Below are positions 7,399 to 15,637 of a DNA stretch of 51,805 bases, one piece after another. The stretch is from Rikenellaceae bacterium (GTDB lineage: Bacteria > Bacteroidota > Bacteroidia > Bacteroidales > Rikenellaceae), in the NCBI GenBank assembly GCA_017935625.1, contig JAGBHC010000039.1, forward strand, positions 1-51,805. Direction: 5' to 3'. The first letter of the stretch is position 1, and each line of letters opens with the position of its first letter. Both the position numbers and the translations under genes were made by a program. Below the pieces are notes generated by a model, which ran no database searches, had not been told where the DNA came from, and was given only the letters and a program-made list of their open reading frames with translations.

Positions 7399-10300
7399 AT
7401 GAATTTACCTCGATATTCGCTGTACCACGACAAGGTGGTGTGGTTCTTTCTGGCGGTGATGCTCGCGGGCGGCTTCTACGCCTTCGACCGCATGGAGAAG
7501 AAGGAGGACGCCCCCTTCGTCATCAAGAGCGCGGTGGTGACCGTCCGCTATCCCGGCGCTTCGCCCCTGGAGGTGGAGCAGCTGGTTACCGAACCCATCG
7601 AACGGCAGTTGCAGTCGATGCAGGGGGTGTGGAAGATAACCTCCGAATCCTATTACGGACTGAGTAAAATCATGGTGGAGCTCGACCCGGCCACGCCGGC
7701 ACGCCGCATGCCGCAGCGGTGGGACGAGCTGCGCCGCAAGGTGCTCGACATGGAGGAGCTGCCCGAGGGGGCTTCGGCAATCCGCGTGGCCGACGACTTC
7801 GGCGATGTCTACGGCATCTACTACGGGCTGTCGGCCGACGAGGGGTTCGACTACGAGGAGCTGCGGGAGACGGCCCAGCGCATCAAGCGCGACGTGGTCA
7901 CCGTGGAGGGGGTGCAGAAGGTGACGCTGTTCGGCGAGCAGACCCCGGTGGTGAACGTGCTGGTGAGCCTGCCTACGCTGGCCAATTTCGGCGTCACGCC
8001 CCAGAACATCATCGAGACCATGGGTCAGCAGAACAGCGTGGTGAACAGCGGCCGGCAGCGGGCCGGACAGATGGAGATACGCATCATCGAAGAGGGCACC
8101 TACCGTTCGCTGGAGGACATACGCGACCAGCTGCTCTTCACCGCGGAGGGCAAGCAGGTGCGGCTGGGCGACATCGCTGCGGTGGAGCGCGGCTACGTGG
8201 AGCCGCCCGCCTCGCTGCTGCGCATCAACGGCCGCCGGGGCATCGGAATCGGCATCTCCACCGCACCGGGATACGATGTGGTGAGTGCGGGGCGCGCCGT
8301 GGAGCGGGAACTGGCCGAAATCACGGGACAGATGCCCGTGGGCATGGAGCTCACCACCCTCTATCCCGAGAACCGCATCGCGCGCGAAGCCAACAATGTG
8401 TTCATAGTCAATCTGCTGGAATCTGTGGCCATCGTCATCGCCGTCATCATGGCGGTCATGGGGCTGCGTTCGGGCGTGCTGGTGGGCAGTTCGCTCGTCT
8501 TCTCCATCGGCGGAACGCTGCTGTTGATGAACTTCGCGGGCGAGGGGCTCAACCGCACTTCGCTGGCGGGCTTCATCATCGCCATGGGCATGCTGGTGGA
8601 CAACGCCATCGTGGTGACCGACAATGCCGCCAAGCTCATCCGTTCGGGCGTGCCGCGCCGGCAGGCGCTCATCGACGGGGCCGTGGAGCCGCAATGGGGG
8701 TTGCTGGGCGCCACCTTCATCGCCATCTGTTCGTTCCTGCCGCTCTATCTGGCCCCCTCGTCGGTGGCCGAAATCGTCAAGCCGCTCTTCGTGGTGGTGG
8801 CCGTCTCGCTGCTGCTGAGCTGGGTGCTCGCCCTTACGCAGACGCCGCTGTGGGGGCAGTTCGTGCTCAGGGAGGGGGTGCCGCACGCCAAAGACCCTTA
8901 CGACAACCGCTTCTACCGCGGGTTCGAGGCCGTGTTGCGCGGATTGCTGCGGCATCGGGTGCTGACGGTGACCGTTTCGATGCTGCTGTTCGCGGTTTCG
9001 CTGGCGGTGATGGGCCTCATGCCGCAGAACTTCTTCCCCAGCATGGACAAGCCCTATTTCCGCGCCGACTGTTTCCTGCCCGACGGCTACAACATCCGCG
9101 ACATGGAGCGGGTGACCGGGGAGCTGGAGGGGTGGCTGCGGGCTCAGCCCGCGGTGGTGAACGTATCGACCGCCATGGGCAGTTCGCCGCCCAGATACTA
9201 TCTGGCCAGCAGCTCGTTCGGTCCGCGTCCCAATTTCGCGAACCTGCTCGTGGAGCTCTCCGACCGCGACTCGACGAAGGCCGTCGAGGCCCGTTTCGAC
9301 CGCTATGCCCGGGCGGAGTTCCCCGACCTGTGGGTGCGCTCGTCGCTCTTCAAGCTCTCGCCCGCCGTGGAGGCCTCCATCGAGATAGGCTTCATCGGCG
9401 ACGACATCGACACGCTGCTCTCGCTCTGTTCGCGTGCGCAGGCGGTGTTCGATGCCGACCCGGGTGCGGTGAACGTGCGCAACAGCTGGGGCAACCGGGT
9501 TCCCACCTGGACACCGGTCTATTCCCAGGTCAAGGGGCAGCGCATCGGCGTGTCGCGGGCGTCGATGGCCCGCGAGATAAACATCGCCACCGACGGCTAT
9601 CCGCTGGGGGTCTATCGCCGGCAGGACCAGTCGATGCCCATTCTGCTCAAGGACAACAACGTCGGGGGCTACAACCTCAACAACCTGCGCACCGTGCCGC
9701 TCTTCTCGCGCAGCGGCAGGGTCTATCCGCTGGAGCAGGCGGTGGAGGATTTCGATTTCGACTACCGTTTCAATGTGGTCAAGCGCTATAACCGCACCCG
9801 GGTGATGAAGGTGCAGTGCGACCCGGCCCGGGGCGTGAACACCGCCGAACTGCTGCGGCGGCTCACTGCGGCCGTCGAGGAGCGGGTGAGCCTCCCGGAG
9901 GGATACCGCATGAAGCTCTTCGGGGAGCAGGAGAGCCAGCAGGAGTCGAACCGTGCGCTGGCCGCCAACATGCCGCTGACGGTGGTGCTGATTTTCATCA
10001 CCCTGCTGCTGCTTTTCAACGGCTACAAGAAACCGCTCGTCATTCTGCTCATGGTGCCCCTCATCTTCATCGGCGTGGTGCTGGGGCTGGTGGTGAGCGG
10101 CAAGATGTTCGACTTCTTCGCCCTGCTGGGACTGCTGGGTCTGGTGGGCATGAACATCAAGAATTCGGTGGTGCTGGTGGCGCAAATCGAACGCCGCCAG
10201 CGGGAGAACGAAGAGAACGGCGAAGAGGACCGGACCGGGGCGCTGGTCGATGCCACCCGCTCGAGGATAGTGCCGGTGGCCATGGCTTCGGGAACCACCA

Positions 10301-10452
10301 TCCTGGGCATGGCTCCGCTGCTCTTCGATTCGATGTTCGGCGGCATGGCGGCCACCATCATGGGCGGTCTGTTCGTGGCCACGTTCCTGGTGATATTCGT
10401 GCTGCCGGTCACCTATGCCCTGTTTTTCAACATAAAAGCCAAAAAGAGATGA
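7399..10452 (+). CDS. RND-family efflux transporter permease (AcrB/HAE1 type)
   Basis: A 1017-residue inner-membrane proton-driven pump. The architecture is the usual duplicated one: a membrane helix at residues 13-29, a large periplasmic loop, a helix cluster around residues 335-500, a second large loop and a C-terminal helix cluster from about 855. The proton-relay aspartates sit in GMLVDNAIVVTDN (about residues 395-407), and the matching second-half motif is GLLGLVGMNIKNSVVL. Length matches the family. It is sandwiched between the adaptor (15-base gap) and the outer-membrane factor (ATGA overlap), a complete tripartite system. Drug, bile or other hydrophobic substrates are possible; nothing in the sequence decides. 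Confidence 0.93.
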   Translation: MNLPRYSLYHDKVVWFFLAVMLAGGFYAFDRMEKKEDAPFVIKSAVVTVRYPGASPLEVEQLVTEPIERQLQSMQGVWKITSESYYGLSKIMVELDPATPARRMPQRWDELRRKVLDMEELPEGASAIRVADDFGDVYGIYYGLSADEGFDYEELRETAQRIKRDVVTVEGVQKVTLFGEQTPVVNVLVSLPTLANFGVTPQNIIETMGQQNSVVNSGRQRAGQMEIRIIEEGTYRSLEDIRDQLLFTAEGKQVRLGDIAAVERGYVEPPASLLRINGRRGIGIGISTAPGYDVVSAGRAVERELAEITGQMPVGMELTTLYPENRIAREANNVFIVNLLESVAIVIAVIMAVMGLRSGVLVGSSLVFSIGGTLLLMNFAGEGLNRTSLAGFIIAMGMLVDNAIVVTDNAAKLIRSGVPRRQALIDGAVEPQWGLLGATFIAICSFLPLYLAPSSVAEIVKPLFVVVAVSLLLSWVLALTQTPLWGQFVLREGVPHAKDPYDNRFYRGFEAVLRGLLRHRVLTVTVSMLLFAVSLAVMGLMPQNFFPSMDKPYFRADCFLPDGYNIRDMERVTGELEGWLRAQPAVVNVSTAMGSSPPRYYLASSSFGPRPNFANLLVELSDRDSTKAVEARFDRYARAEFPDLWVRSSLFKLSPAVEASIEIGFIGDDIDTLLSLCSRAQAVFDADPGAVNVRNSWGNRVPTWTPVYSQVKGQRIGVSRASMAREINIATDGYPLGVYRRQDQSMPILLKDNNVGGYNLNNLRTVPLFSRSGRVYPLEQAVEDFDFDYRFNVVKRYNRTRVMKVQCDPARGVNTAELLRRLTAAVEERVSLPEGYRMKLFGEQESQQESNRALAANMPLTVVLIFITLLLLFNGYKKPLVILLMVPLIFIGVVLGLVVSGKMFDFFALLGLLGLVGMNIKNSVVLVAQIERRQRENEENGEEDRTGALVDATRSRIVPVAMASGTTILGMAPLLFDSMFGGMAATIMGGLFVATFLVIFVLPVTYALFFNIKAKKR

Positions 10453-11723
10453 GACTCGTGACCCTTGTGCTTGCGCTCTGCGCGGCGGCGCCTGCCGCCG
10501 CGCAGAGCCTCTCCGTCGCCGATTACCGTGCGGCGGTGCTCGAATACAGTTTTTCGCTCAAGGAGGCCCGCCAGCGGTCGGTGCAGGCCGGGGAGCTGGC
10601 CGGCAAAGCCCGCACGGGCCTGCTGCCGCGGCTGACGGCGGTCGGCGAATTCGACCTCTCGTTCCGGCGGGAGGAGCATGCGACCGAGCGGGGGCCGGTG
10701 CGGGCCCGCCCCTATGCCTTCGACCTCCGGCCGACGGTGGTTCAGACCATCTACGGGGGCGGTGCGGCCCGCAATGCGTGGCAGCAGGCCCGGGTGCAGA
10801 GCCTCGGCGCCCTGTGCGACGAGGAGTTCACCGCGCTGGAGGTGGCCTACGCCGCCGAGTACGCCTACTGGAACTACTCGATGAACCGGGCCGTGGTGGA
10901 GGCGGTGAGCCAGTACGTGGAGCTTATCGAGGCGCTCGGGAAGGTGATTGAAAACCGCTTCGAGGAGGGCTACATCGGCCGCAGCGACGTGCTGATGATA
11001 GAGACCCGGCTCAACGACGCCCGCTACCAGCTCATCGAGGCGGAGCACAACCTGGGTCTCTCGCTCCACAACTTCAACGTGCTGATGGGGGCCGACCCCG
11101 ACAGGGAGCCGCTGCTGTCCGAGGATATCATGGACCGCGACAGCATGCCCGTGCGGATGCCTCTGCCGGAGGTGCTGGCACGCCGCCCCGATTACCAGGC
11201 GGCCGGGCTGGCGGCGATTTCGGAACGCTATGCCGAGAAAATCGTGGCGGCCGGATACCTGCCCTCGCTCACCGGCGGCGTGACGGGCGTGTGGCAGAAC
11301 GTCTCGCCCAACCTGCGGGGCGAGACCACCGTGACGGGCATGGCCTATCTGCGGGTGAACATCCCGATTTTCATGTGGGGCGAACGGCGGCGCAGCCTGG
11401 GTGCCGCACGGGCGGCCACGCTGCGCAGCGAGTATGCGGCCAACCGCATGCGCGACGAAATCCTGCAGGAGGAGACCGATGCGTGGACCGCCCTCGTGGA
11501 GAGTTACATGCAGGTGACGACCTCCTACAACAGCCTCTCGCTGGCCCGCGAGAATCTCGACCTGAGCACCTTCTCCTACAACGAGGGGCTGGTGCCCATC
11601 GTGGATGTGATGACGGCCCAGATTTCGTGGATTCAGCTCTTCAGCAACACCATCAATGCCAACTACCATCTGAAGCTGGCCCTGGCGGGCTATCGGCGGG
11701 CGTGCGGCGTGCGGGCCGATTGA
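10449..11723 (+). CDS. TolC-family outer-membrane efflux channel
   Basis: A 424-residue outer-membrane factor that completes the efflux pump. A signal peptide ends near APAAAQS with no lipobox cysteine. Two OEP repeats follow, with the coiled-coil-forming helices typical of TolC (AEYAYWNYSMNRAVVEAVSQ and ENLDLSTFSYNEGLVPIVD). The start ATG overlaps the stop of the pump gene as ATGA (10449-10452), so the two are translationally coupled. The reading frame is open much further upstream inside the pump gene, but that extension is a shadow. A tandem repeat and a strong terminator follow the stop. Confidence 0.92.
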   Translation: MRLVTLVLALCAAAPAAAQSLSVADYRAAVLEYSFSLKEARQRSVQAGELAGKARTGLLPRLTAVGEFDLSFRREEHATERGPVRARPYAFDLRPTVVQTIYGGGAARNAWQQARVQSLGALCDEEFTALEVAYAAEYAYWNYSMNRAVVEAVSQYVELIEALGKVIENRFEEGYIGRSDVLMIETRLNDARYQLIEAEHNLGLSLHNFNVLMGADPDREPLLSEDIMDRDSMPVRMPLPEVLARRPDYQAAGLAAISERYAEKIVAAGYLPSLTGGVTGVWQNVSPNLRGETTVTGMAYLRVNIPIFMWGERRRSLGAARAATLRSEYAANRMRDEILQEETDAWTALVESYMQVTTSYNSLSLARENLDLSTFSYNEGLVPIVDVMTAQISWIQLFSNTINANYHLKLALAGYRRACGVRAD

Positions 11724-11726
11724 CGC

Positions 11727-11772
11727 TCCGCCGCAACCGCCGCCGGAAATCCGCCGCAACCGCCGCCGGAAA
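11727..11772 (+). repeat. Perfect 23-bp tandem duplication
   Basis: Bases 11727-11749 and 11750-11772 are identical (start TCCGCCGCAACC, end GCCGGAAA). The copies lie between the tolC-like stop and the terminator stem, so they are in the 3' untranslated part of the efflux transcript. Confidence 0.85.
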
Positions 11773-11779
11773 AAAGAGA

Positions 11780-11827
11780 CGTGCGCTCCGGCTCCCGGTG
11801 GGGGAGCGGCGGGGCGCACGCGTTTTT
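11780..11827. terminator. Bidirectional intrinsic terminator between the efflux operon and osmC
   Basis: Two stacked stems (11780-11790 with 11810-11820, and 11791-11796 with 11802-11807) are followed by TTTTT on the plus strand (11823-11827). On the minus strand the stem is followed by a T-rich tract (plus bases 11769-11775 are mostly A). It serves convergent genes on both sides. Confidence 0.85.
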
Positions 11828-11855
11828 CCGGTGCATTCCGGGAGCGGGGCAGGGG

Positions 11856-12257
11856 TCAGACCAGTTCGGTTTCGCTGCTGTGGATGTATATCTCGTGCGA
11901 GACGGGAGCCACGCGGGAGAGCATCTGTCCCACACCGCAGTAGCGGTCGTTGGTCAGGGCGATGGCCCGGCTCACCCGGCTCTGTTCCTCGATACGGGCG
12001 CACTCCACGTTGTAGACTATCGACAGGCGGGTGAAGACGGTTTCGGCCTGGAGCGTGGGGGTGGACATCTGTCCGCTGCAGGTGATTTCGAATCCGAGGA
12101 GTTCGATTTTCGATTTCTGGAAGAGCCCTGCGGCGGTCATGCCGGCGCATTTGGCGAACGAGAGCAGCAGCAGCGACTTGGGGTCCAGCGTGTCGGCGCT
12201 GCCCTCTTCGAGTTCGAATTGCAGCTCCTTGACCCATTTGATGGTTACCGATTTCAT
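11856..12257 (-). CDS. OsmC/Ohr-family peroxiredoxin-like protein
   Basis: A 133-residue OsmC-fold protein. These enzymes reduce organic hydroperoxides with two cysteines. The first is in LLLLSFAKCAGMTA and the second in NDRYCGVGQML. The protein starts at MKSVTIKWVKELQF; the frame is open for 89 further codons upstream but that part is low in family similarity and arginine/proline-rich, so I take the ATG at 12257. It is convergent with the efflux operon and has no same-strand neighbour. I found no clear promoter in the gap upstream. Confidence 0.85.
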   Translation of the reverse strand: MKSVTIKWVKELQFELEEGSADTLDPKSLLLLSFAKCAGMTAAGLFQKSKIELLGFEITCSGQMSTPTLQAETVFTRLSIVYNVECARIEEQSRVSRAIALTNDRYCGVGQMLSRVAPVSHEIYIHSSETELV

Positions 12258-12348
12258 GGTGCGTAAGGTGGCGGAGTCCGACCCGGATGAATAAAACGGA
12301 AACAAGCAGCCGCGGAGTTCGGACGGACGACCGTCGGACTCCGTTCCG

Positions 12349-12368
12349 GGGACGCCGTGAGGCGTCCC
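12349..12368. other. Small GC hairpin with GTGA loop in the 12258-12636 gap
   Basis: Arms 12349-12356 and 12361-12368 (GGGACGCC / GGCGTCCC) close a GTGA tetraloop. It sits between divergent osmC and the TPR gene. A looser inverted repeat lies just before it (about 12313-12342). The gap otherwise holds only the duplicated promoter-like elements listed separately. Confidence 0.4.
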
Positions 12369-12497
12369 GCCGTCTGACCGGACTCCATGTGGACAAGTTG
12401 CGGGCCCGCCTTTCCTCGCCCGGTCTGCTTGCGCAGGGGGCGGAAGGGGGCGTCTGCGGATGAGGGTGCAAGAATCGTTCCCCGGGCGGAGGGGAGA

Positions 12498-12529
12498 TTG
12501 GTTTTTCATCGAATATATTACCATATTTG
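12498..12529 (+). promoter_or_regulatory. Upstream promoter-like element, partial duplicate of the TPR-gene promoter
   Basis: TTG at 12498-12500, a 21-base spacer and CATATTTG at 12522-12529 make a near-consensus Bacteroidota promoter (7 of 8 in the -7 box). Its core, TTTTTCATCGAATATA (12502-12517), is repeated perfectly at 12586-12601, 84 bases further on, inside the proximal promoter. Confidence 0.45.
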
Positions 12530-12582
12530 TTTCAAAAAATCGGCTTTGCCGCCGCGAGCCGGACTAAAGTCCGACATTCTCT

Positions 12583-12614
12583 ATTTTTTTCATCGAATAT
12601 ACTGTGTATATTTG
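12583..12614 (+). promoter_or_regulatory. Promoter of the TPR protein gene
   Basis: A -7 box TATATTTG (12607-12614) fits TAnnTTTG exactly, with a T-rich -33 region (12584-12590) about 19 bases upstream. Transcription would begin near 12621, leaving a leader of under 20 bases before the ATG at 12637. Confidence 0.7.
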
Positions 12615-12636
12615 CACGGATAAAATAAAGAAACCT

Positions 12637-15618
12637 ATGCGAAAATTCATCATTGCGCTGAGCATCGTTCTCTCCGCCGGCCTGCGGGGAACGGCTTACG
12701 GTGATAACAAACAGACCGACATGCACTTCGAGAAGGGTCGGTCGCTCTATTCCCTGCATCGTTTCGGTTCGGCCCAGCAGGAGCTGCTCAAGGCCCGCGA
12801 GGCCATGACCGGGGAGAATCACGCCTTGCAGGCGAGTCTGGACTACTACATCCTGATGTGCGCCGTGCAGATGGGACAGGACAACGCCCGCACGCTGCTC
12901 GAAAAGTTCATGGCCGAATACCCCTATTCGGTGCATATCAACGATGTCCGCTTCGAGATGGCCAACCTGCTCTACTACAACGGCGAGTACGAGGCCGCCG
13001 AGGCGGGTTACGGCGAGGTGGACCCCGAAGGGCTCGATGCCGCGCGGCGCAACGAATACTACTTCAAGCTGGGCCACGCCCGGTTCTCGCAGGAGAACTA
13101 CGCGGCCGCCTATCCCGACCTGCTGAAGGTGGGCCCCAGCGAATATACGCCCCATGCGATTTACTGCATCGCCTACATGGACTATCTCAACAAGGATTAC
13201 GACAAGGCCAAGGCGGGATTCGCTTCGCTGACCGAGCGGGAGGCCTACGCACGCATCGTCCCCTTCTATCTGCTGCAGATTGAGTTCGAACAGGGAAACT
13301 TCCGTTACGTGGTGGAGCGGGGCGACGAACTGCTGGACCAGGCCACCCCGGCCCGCAAGACGGAGATTCTGCGGGCGATGGGCGAGAGCTGGTTCCACCT
13401 CCGGGAGTACAACAAGACCCTGCGCTACATGTACGCCTACCGCGACACGGGCGGCCGGATGGGACGCAACGAGAACTACCTGACCGGTTATGCCAATTAT
13501 GCGCTGGAGGACTACCGGGCCGCCGTGGAGGAGCTGACCCGCGTCTGCGGTCCCGACGACAAACTCTCCCAGAATGCCGGTTACCATCTGGGCGACTGCT
13601 ATCTCCACCTGGGCGACAAGCAATCGGCCATGAAGTCCTTCTCGATGGCCTCCTCCGAGGGCTACGACCCCTCGATTAGCGAAGACGCCCTGTTCAACTA
13701 CGGCAAGCTGCAGTACGAGCTGGGCGGCGGCGTGTTCAACGAGGCCATCAACGTGCTGAACCGCTATATCGAGCGCTATCCCGCCTCGGAGCGCGTGCCG
13801 CAGGTGAGGGAGTACCTCATTTCGGCCTACTACAACTCCAGGGACTACGAGACCGCCTACGAGGCCATCATGCAGTTCCCCAACCCCGACAACAACATCA
13901 AGACCGCCCTGCAGAAGGTCTCCTACTTCCGCGGTCTGGAGTATTACAATGCCGGCGACTATGCCTCCGCGGCCCGTCTGCTCAACCAGTCGCTGCAGCA
14001 CCGGTTCAACGCCAAATACACCGCGCTCACCTATTTCTGGCTCGGTGAAATCGAATTCGAGCGCGGCAACTACGAAAAGGCGGCCGAGATGTTCGACAGC
14101 TACGTGCGTCTTTCGCCTGCGAGCGAGCGGGAGAATGTCATCGCCCGCTACAACCTGGGCTACGCCTTCTTCAAGCGCATGGATATGGAGCAGGCGCGTT
14201 CGTGGTTCGACAACTTCCTGGCCCGGTATGCGGACGACGACCGCTTCAAGGCCGACGCCCACAACCGCATCGGCGACTCCTATTACTACGAGAAGGAGTA
14301 CTGGAAGGCCATTTCGAGCTACGATGAGGCTGCCGCACTGGGCACCGAGGACAAGTACTACTCGGCATTCCAGCGGGCGATGATGCTGGGGCTGCTCGAC
14401 CGTCCCGCACGCAAAATCGAGAGTCTGAAACAGATTGTGTCGGGCGGCGAGGGCGAATACGTGGACGACGCCCTCTACGAGCTGGGCAAGACCTACATCG
14501 CCCAGCGGCGCTACTCGGACGGTGCCGCCGTGCTGACCCGGTTCGCCGAGAGCTACCCCTCCTCGGAGCTCTACCTCGCGTCGCTCTCCGACCTGGGACT
14601 GGCCTACCGCAACCTGAAGAACAACGACAAGGCGCTGGACTCCTACAAGAAGGTGGTGGAGAGCGCTCCCAATTCGGTGCAGGCCAAGGATGCGCTGGCC
14701 GGCATCCGGAGCATCTACGTGGACCGCAACGACGTGAAGGGCTACTTCGACTATGCCCGCAGCGTGGGCGCCGAGACCGACGCCAACGTGGTGCGGGAGG
14801 ATTCGCTCTCGTATCTGGCCGCCGAGAAGATTTATCTGGCCGGCGACGCCGCATCGGCCCGCCGTGCGCTGGAGGGCTATCTGAAGGAGTATCCCCGCGG
14901 CGTCTATGCCCCCAATGCGCTCTACTATGCGGGCGACTGCGCCGCCCGCGAGGGCGACAGGAACGGTGCCGCAGCCAGCTATGCGGCGCTGGCCGAGATG
15001 TACAGCAACGATTTCACCGCAAGGGCGCTTTCGCGTCTGGCTCCGCTCTACGTCGAACTGGAGCGCTACGACCAGGCGGCCGACACCTACCTGAAGCTGT
15101 GCGGACAGCTCTCGGCTTCGGCCGCGGTGTCGGAGGCGTGGGGAGGCTATCTCTCGGCGGTGGAGAAGAGCGGCGACGGAGCGCGTATCGCTGAGGCCGC
15201 CGACCGGGTGCTGGCGTCGGGACAGGCGACCGGCGAGGTGGCGGGCCGGGCCCGTCTGGCCAAAGGCCGGGTGCTGCTCGCACAGAACAAGGGTGCCGAG
15301 GCGCTGCCGCTGCTGCGGGAGGCTGCGGCCGACCCGACTACGGAGTACGGAGCCGAGGCTTCGTTCCGGGTGATTGAGATTACTCGTGCCGCGGGCGACG
15401 ATGCGGCTGCCGAGAAGGCCGTGTTCGCATTCTCGGAGAGCGGCTCCTCGCACAGCTACTGGCTGGCCCGGGCGTTCCTCGTGCTGGGCGATATCTACGC
15501 CGACAAGGGCGACAACTTCCAGGCCCGCGCCACCTATCAGAGCATCGTGGACGGCTATTCGCCCGCCGACGACGGCATTGTGGCCGAGGCCAAGGAGAAG
15601 ATTGCGAAACTGAAATAA
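12637..15618 (+). CDS. Large periplasmic tetratricopeptide-repeat protein
   Basis: A 993-residue exported protein made almost entirely of TPR-type helix pairs. Examples are YFRGLEYYNAGDYASAARLL, YFWLGEIEFERGNYEKAAEMF, ALYELGKTYIAQRRYSDGAAV and DLGLAYRNLKNNDKALDSYKK, each with the usual small-Tyr-Ala spacing. The signal peptide is residues 1-22 (MRKFIIALSIVLSAGLRGTAYG) without a lipobox. An open frame starts at 12604, but the ATG at 12637 gives the signal. The gene lies 19 bases upstream of an outer-membrane barrel gene, a pairing recurrent in Bacteroidota. I infer a scaffold or assembly role at the outer membrane; the exact function is unknown. Confidence 0.85.
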   Translation: MRKFIIALSIVLSAGLRGTAYGDNKQTDMHFEKGRSLYSLHRFGSAQQELLKAREAMTGENHALQASLDYYILMCAVQMGQDNARTLLEKFMAEYPYSVHINDVRFEMANLLYYNGEYEAAEAGYGEVDPEGLDAARRNEYYFKLGHARFSQENYAAAYPDLLKVGPSEYTPHAIYCIAYMDYLNKDYDKAKAGFASLTEREAYARIVPFYLLQIEFEQGNFRYVVERGDELLDQATPARKTEILRAMGESWFHLREYNKTLRYMYAYRDTGGRMGRNENYLTGYANYALEDYRAAVEELTRVCGPDDKLSQNAGYHLGDCYLHLGDKQSAMKSFSMASSEGYDPSISEDALFNYGKLQYELGGGVFNEAINVLNRYIERYPASERVPQVREYLISAYYNSRDYETAYEAIMQFPNPDNNIKTALQKVSYFRGLEYYNAGDYASAARLLNQSLQHRFNAKYTALTYFWLGEIEFERGNYEKAAEMFDSYVRLSPASERENVIARYNLGYAFFKRMDMEQARSWFDNFLARYADDDRFKADAHNRIGDSYYYEKEYWKAISSYDEAAALGTEDKYYSAFQRAMMLGLLDRPARKIESLKQIVSGGEGEYVDDALYELGKTYIAQRRYSDGAAVLTRFAESYPSSELYLASLSDLGLAYRNLKNNDKALDSYKKVVESAPNSVQAKDALAGIRSIYVDRNDVKGYFDYARSVGAETDANVVREDSLSYLAAEKIYLAGDAASARRALEGYLKEYPRGVYAPNALYYAGDCAAREGDRNGAAASYAALAEMYSNDFTARALSRLAPLYVELERYDQAADTYLKLCGQLSASAAVSEAWGGYLSAVEKSGDGARIAEAADRVLASGQATGEVAGRARLAKGRVLLAQNKGAEALPLLREAAADPTTEYGAEASFRVIEITRAAGDDAAAEKAVFAFSESGSSHSYWLARAFLVLGDIYADKGDNFQARATYQSIVDGYSPADDGIVAEAKEKIAKLK

Positions 15619-15637
15619 GAAACCGACAAAGACGAAG

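Noticed and set aside
12258-12524. N-terminal extension of the OsmC protein
   Set aside because: It is Pro/Arg-rich, has no family similarity and covers hairpins and a plus-strand promoter element.
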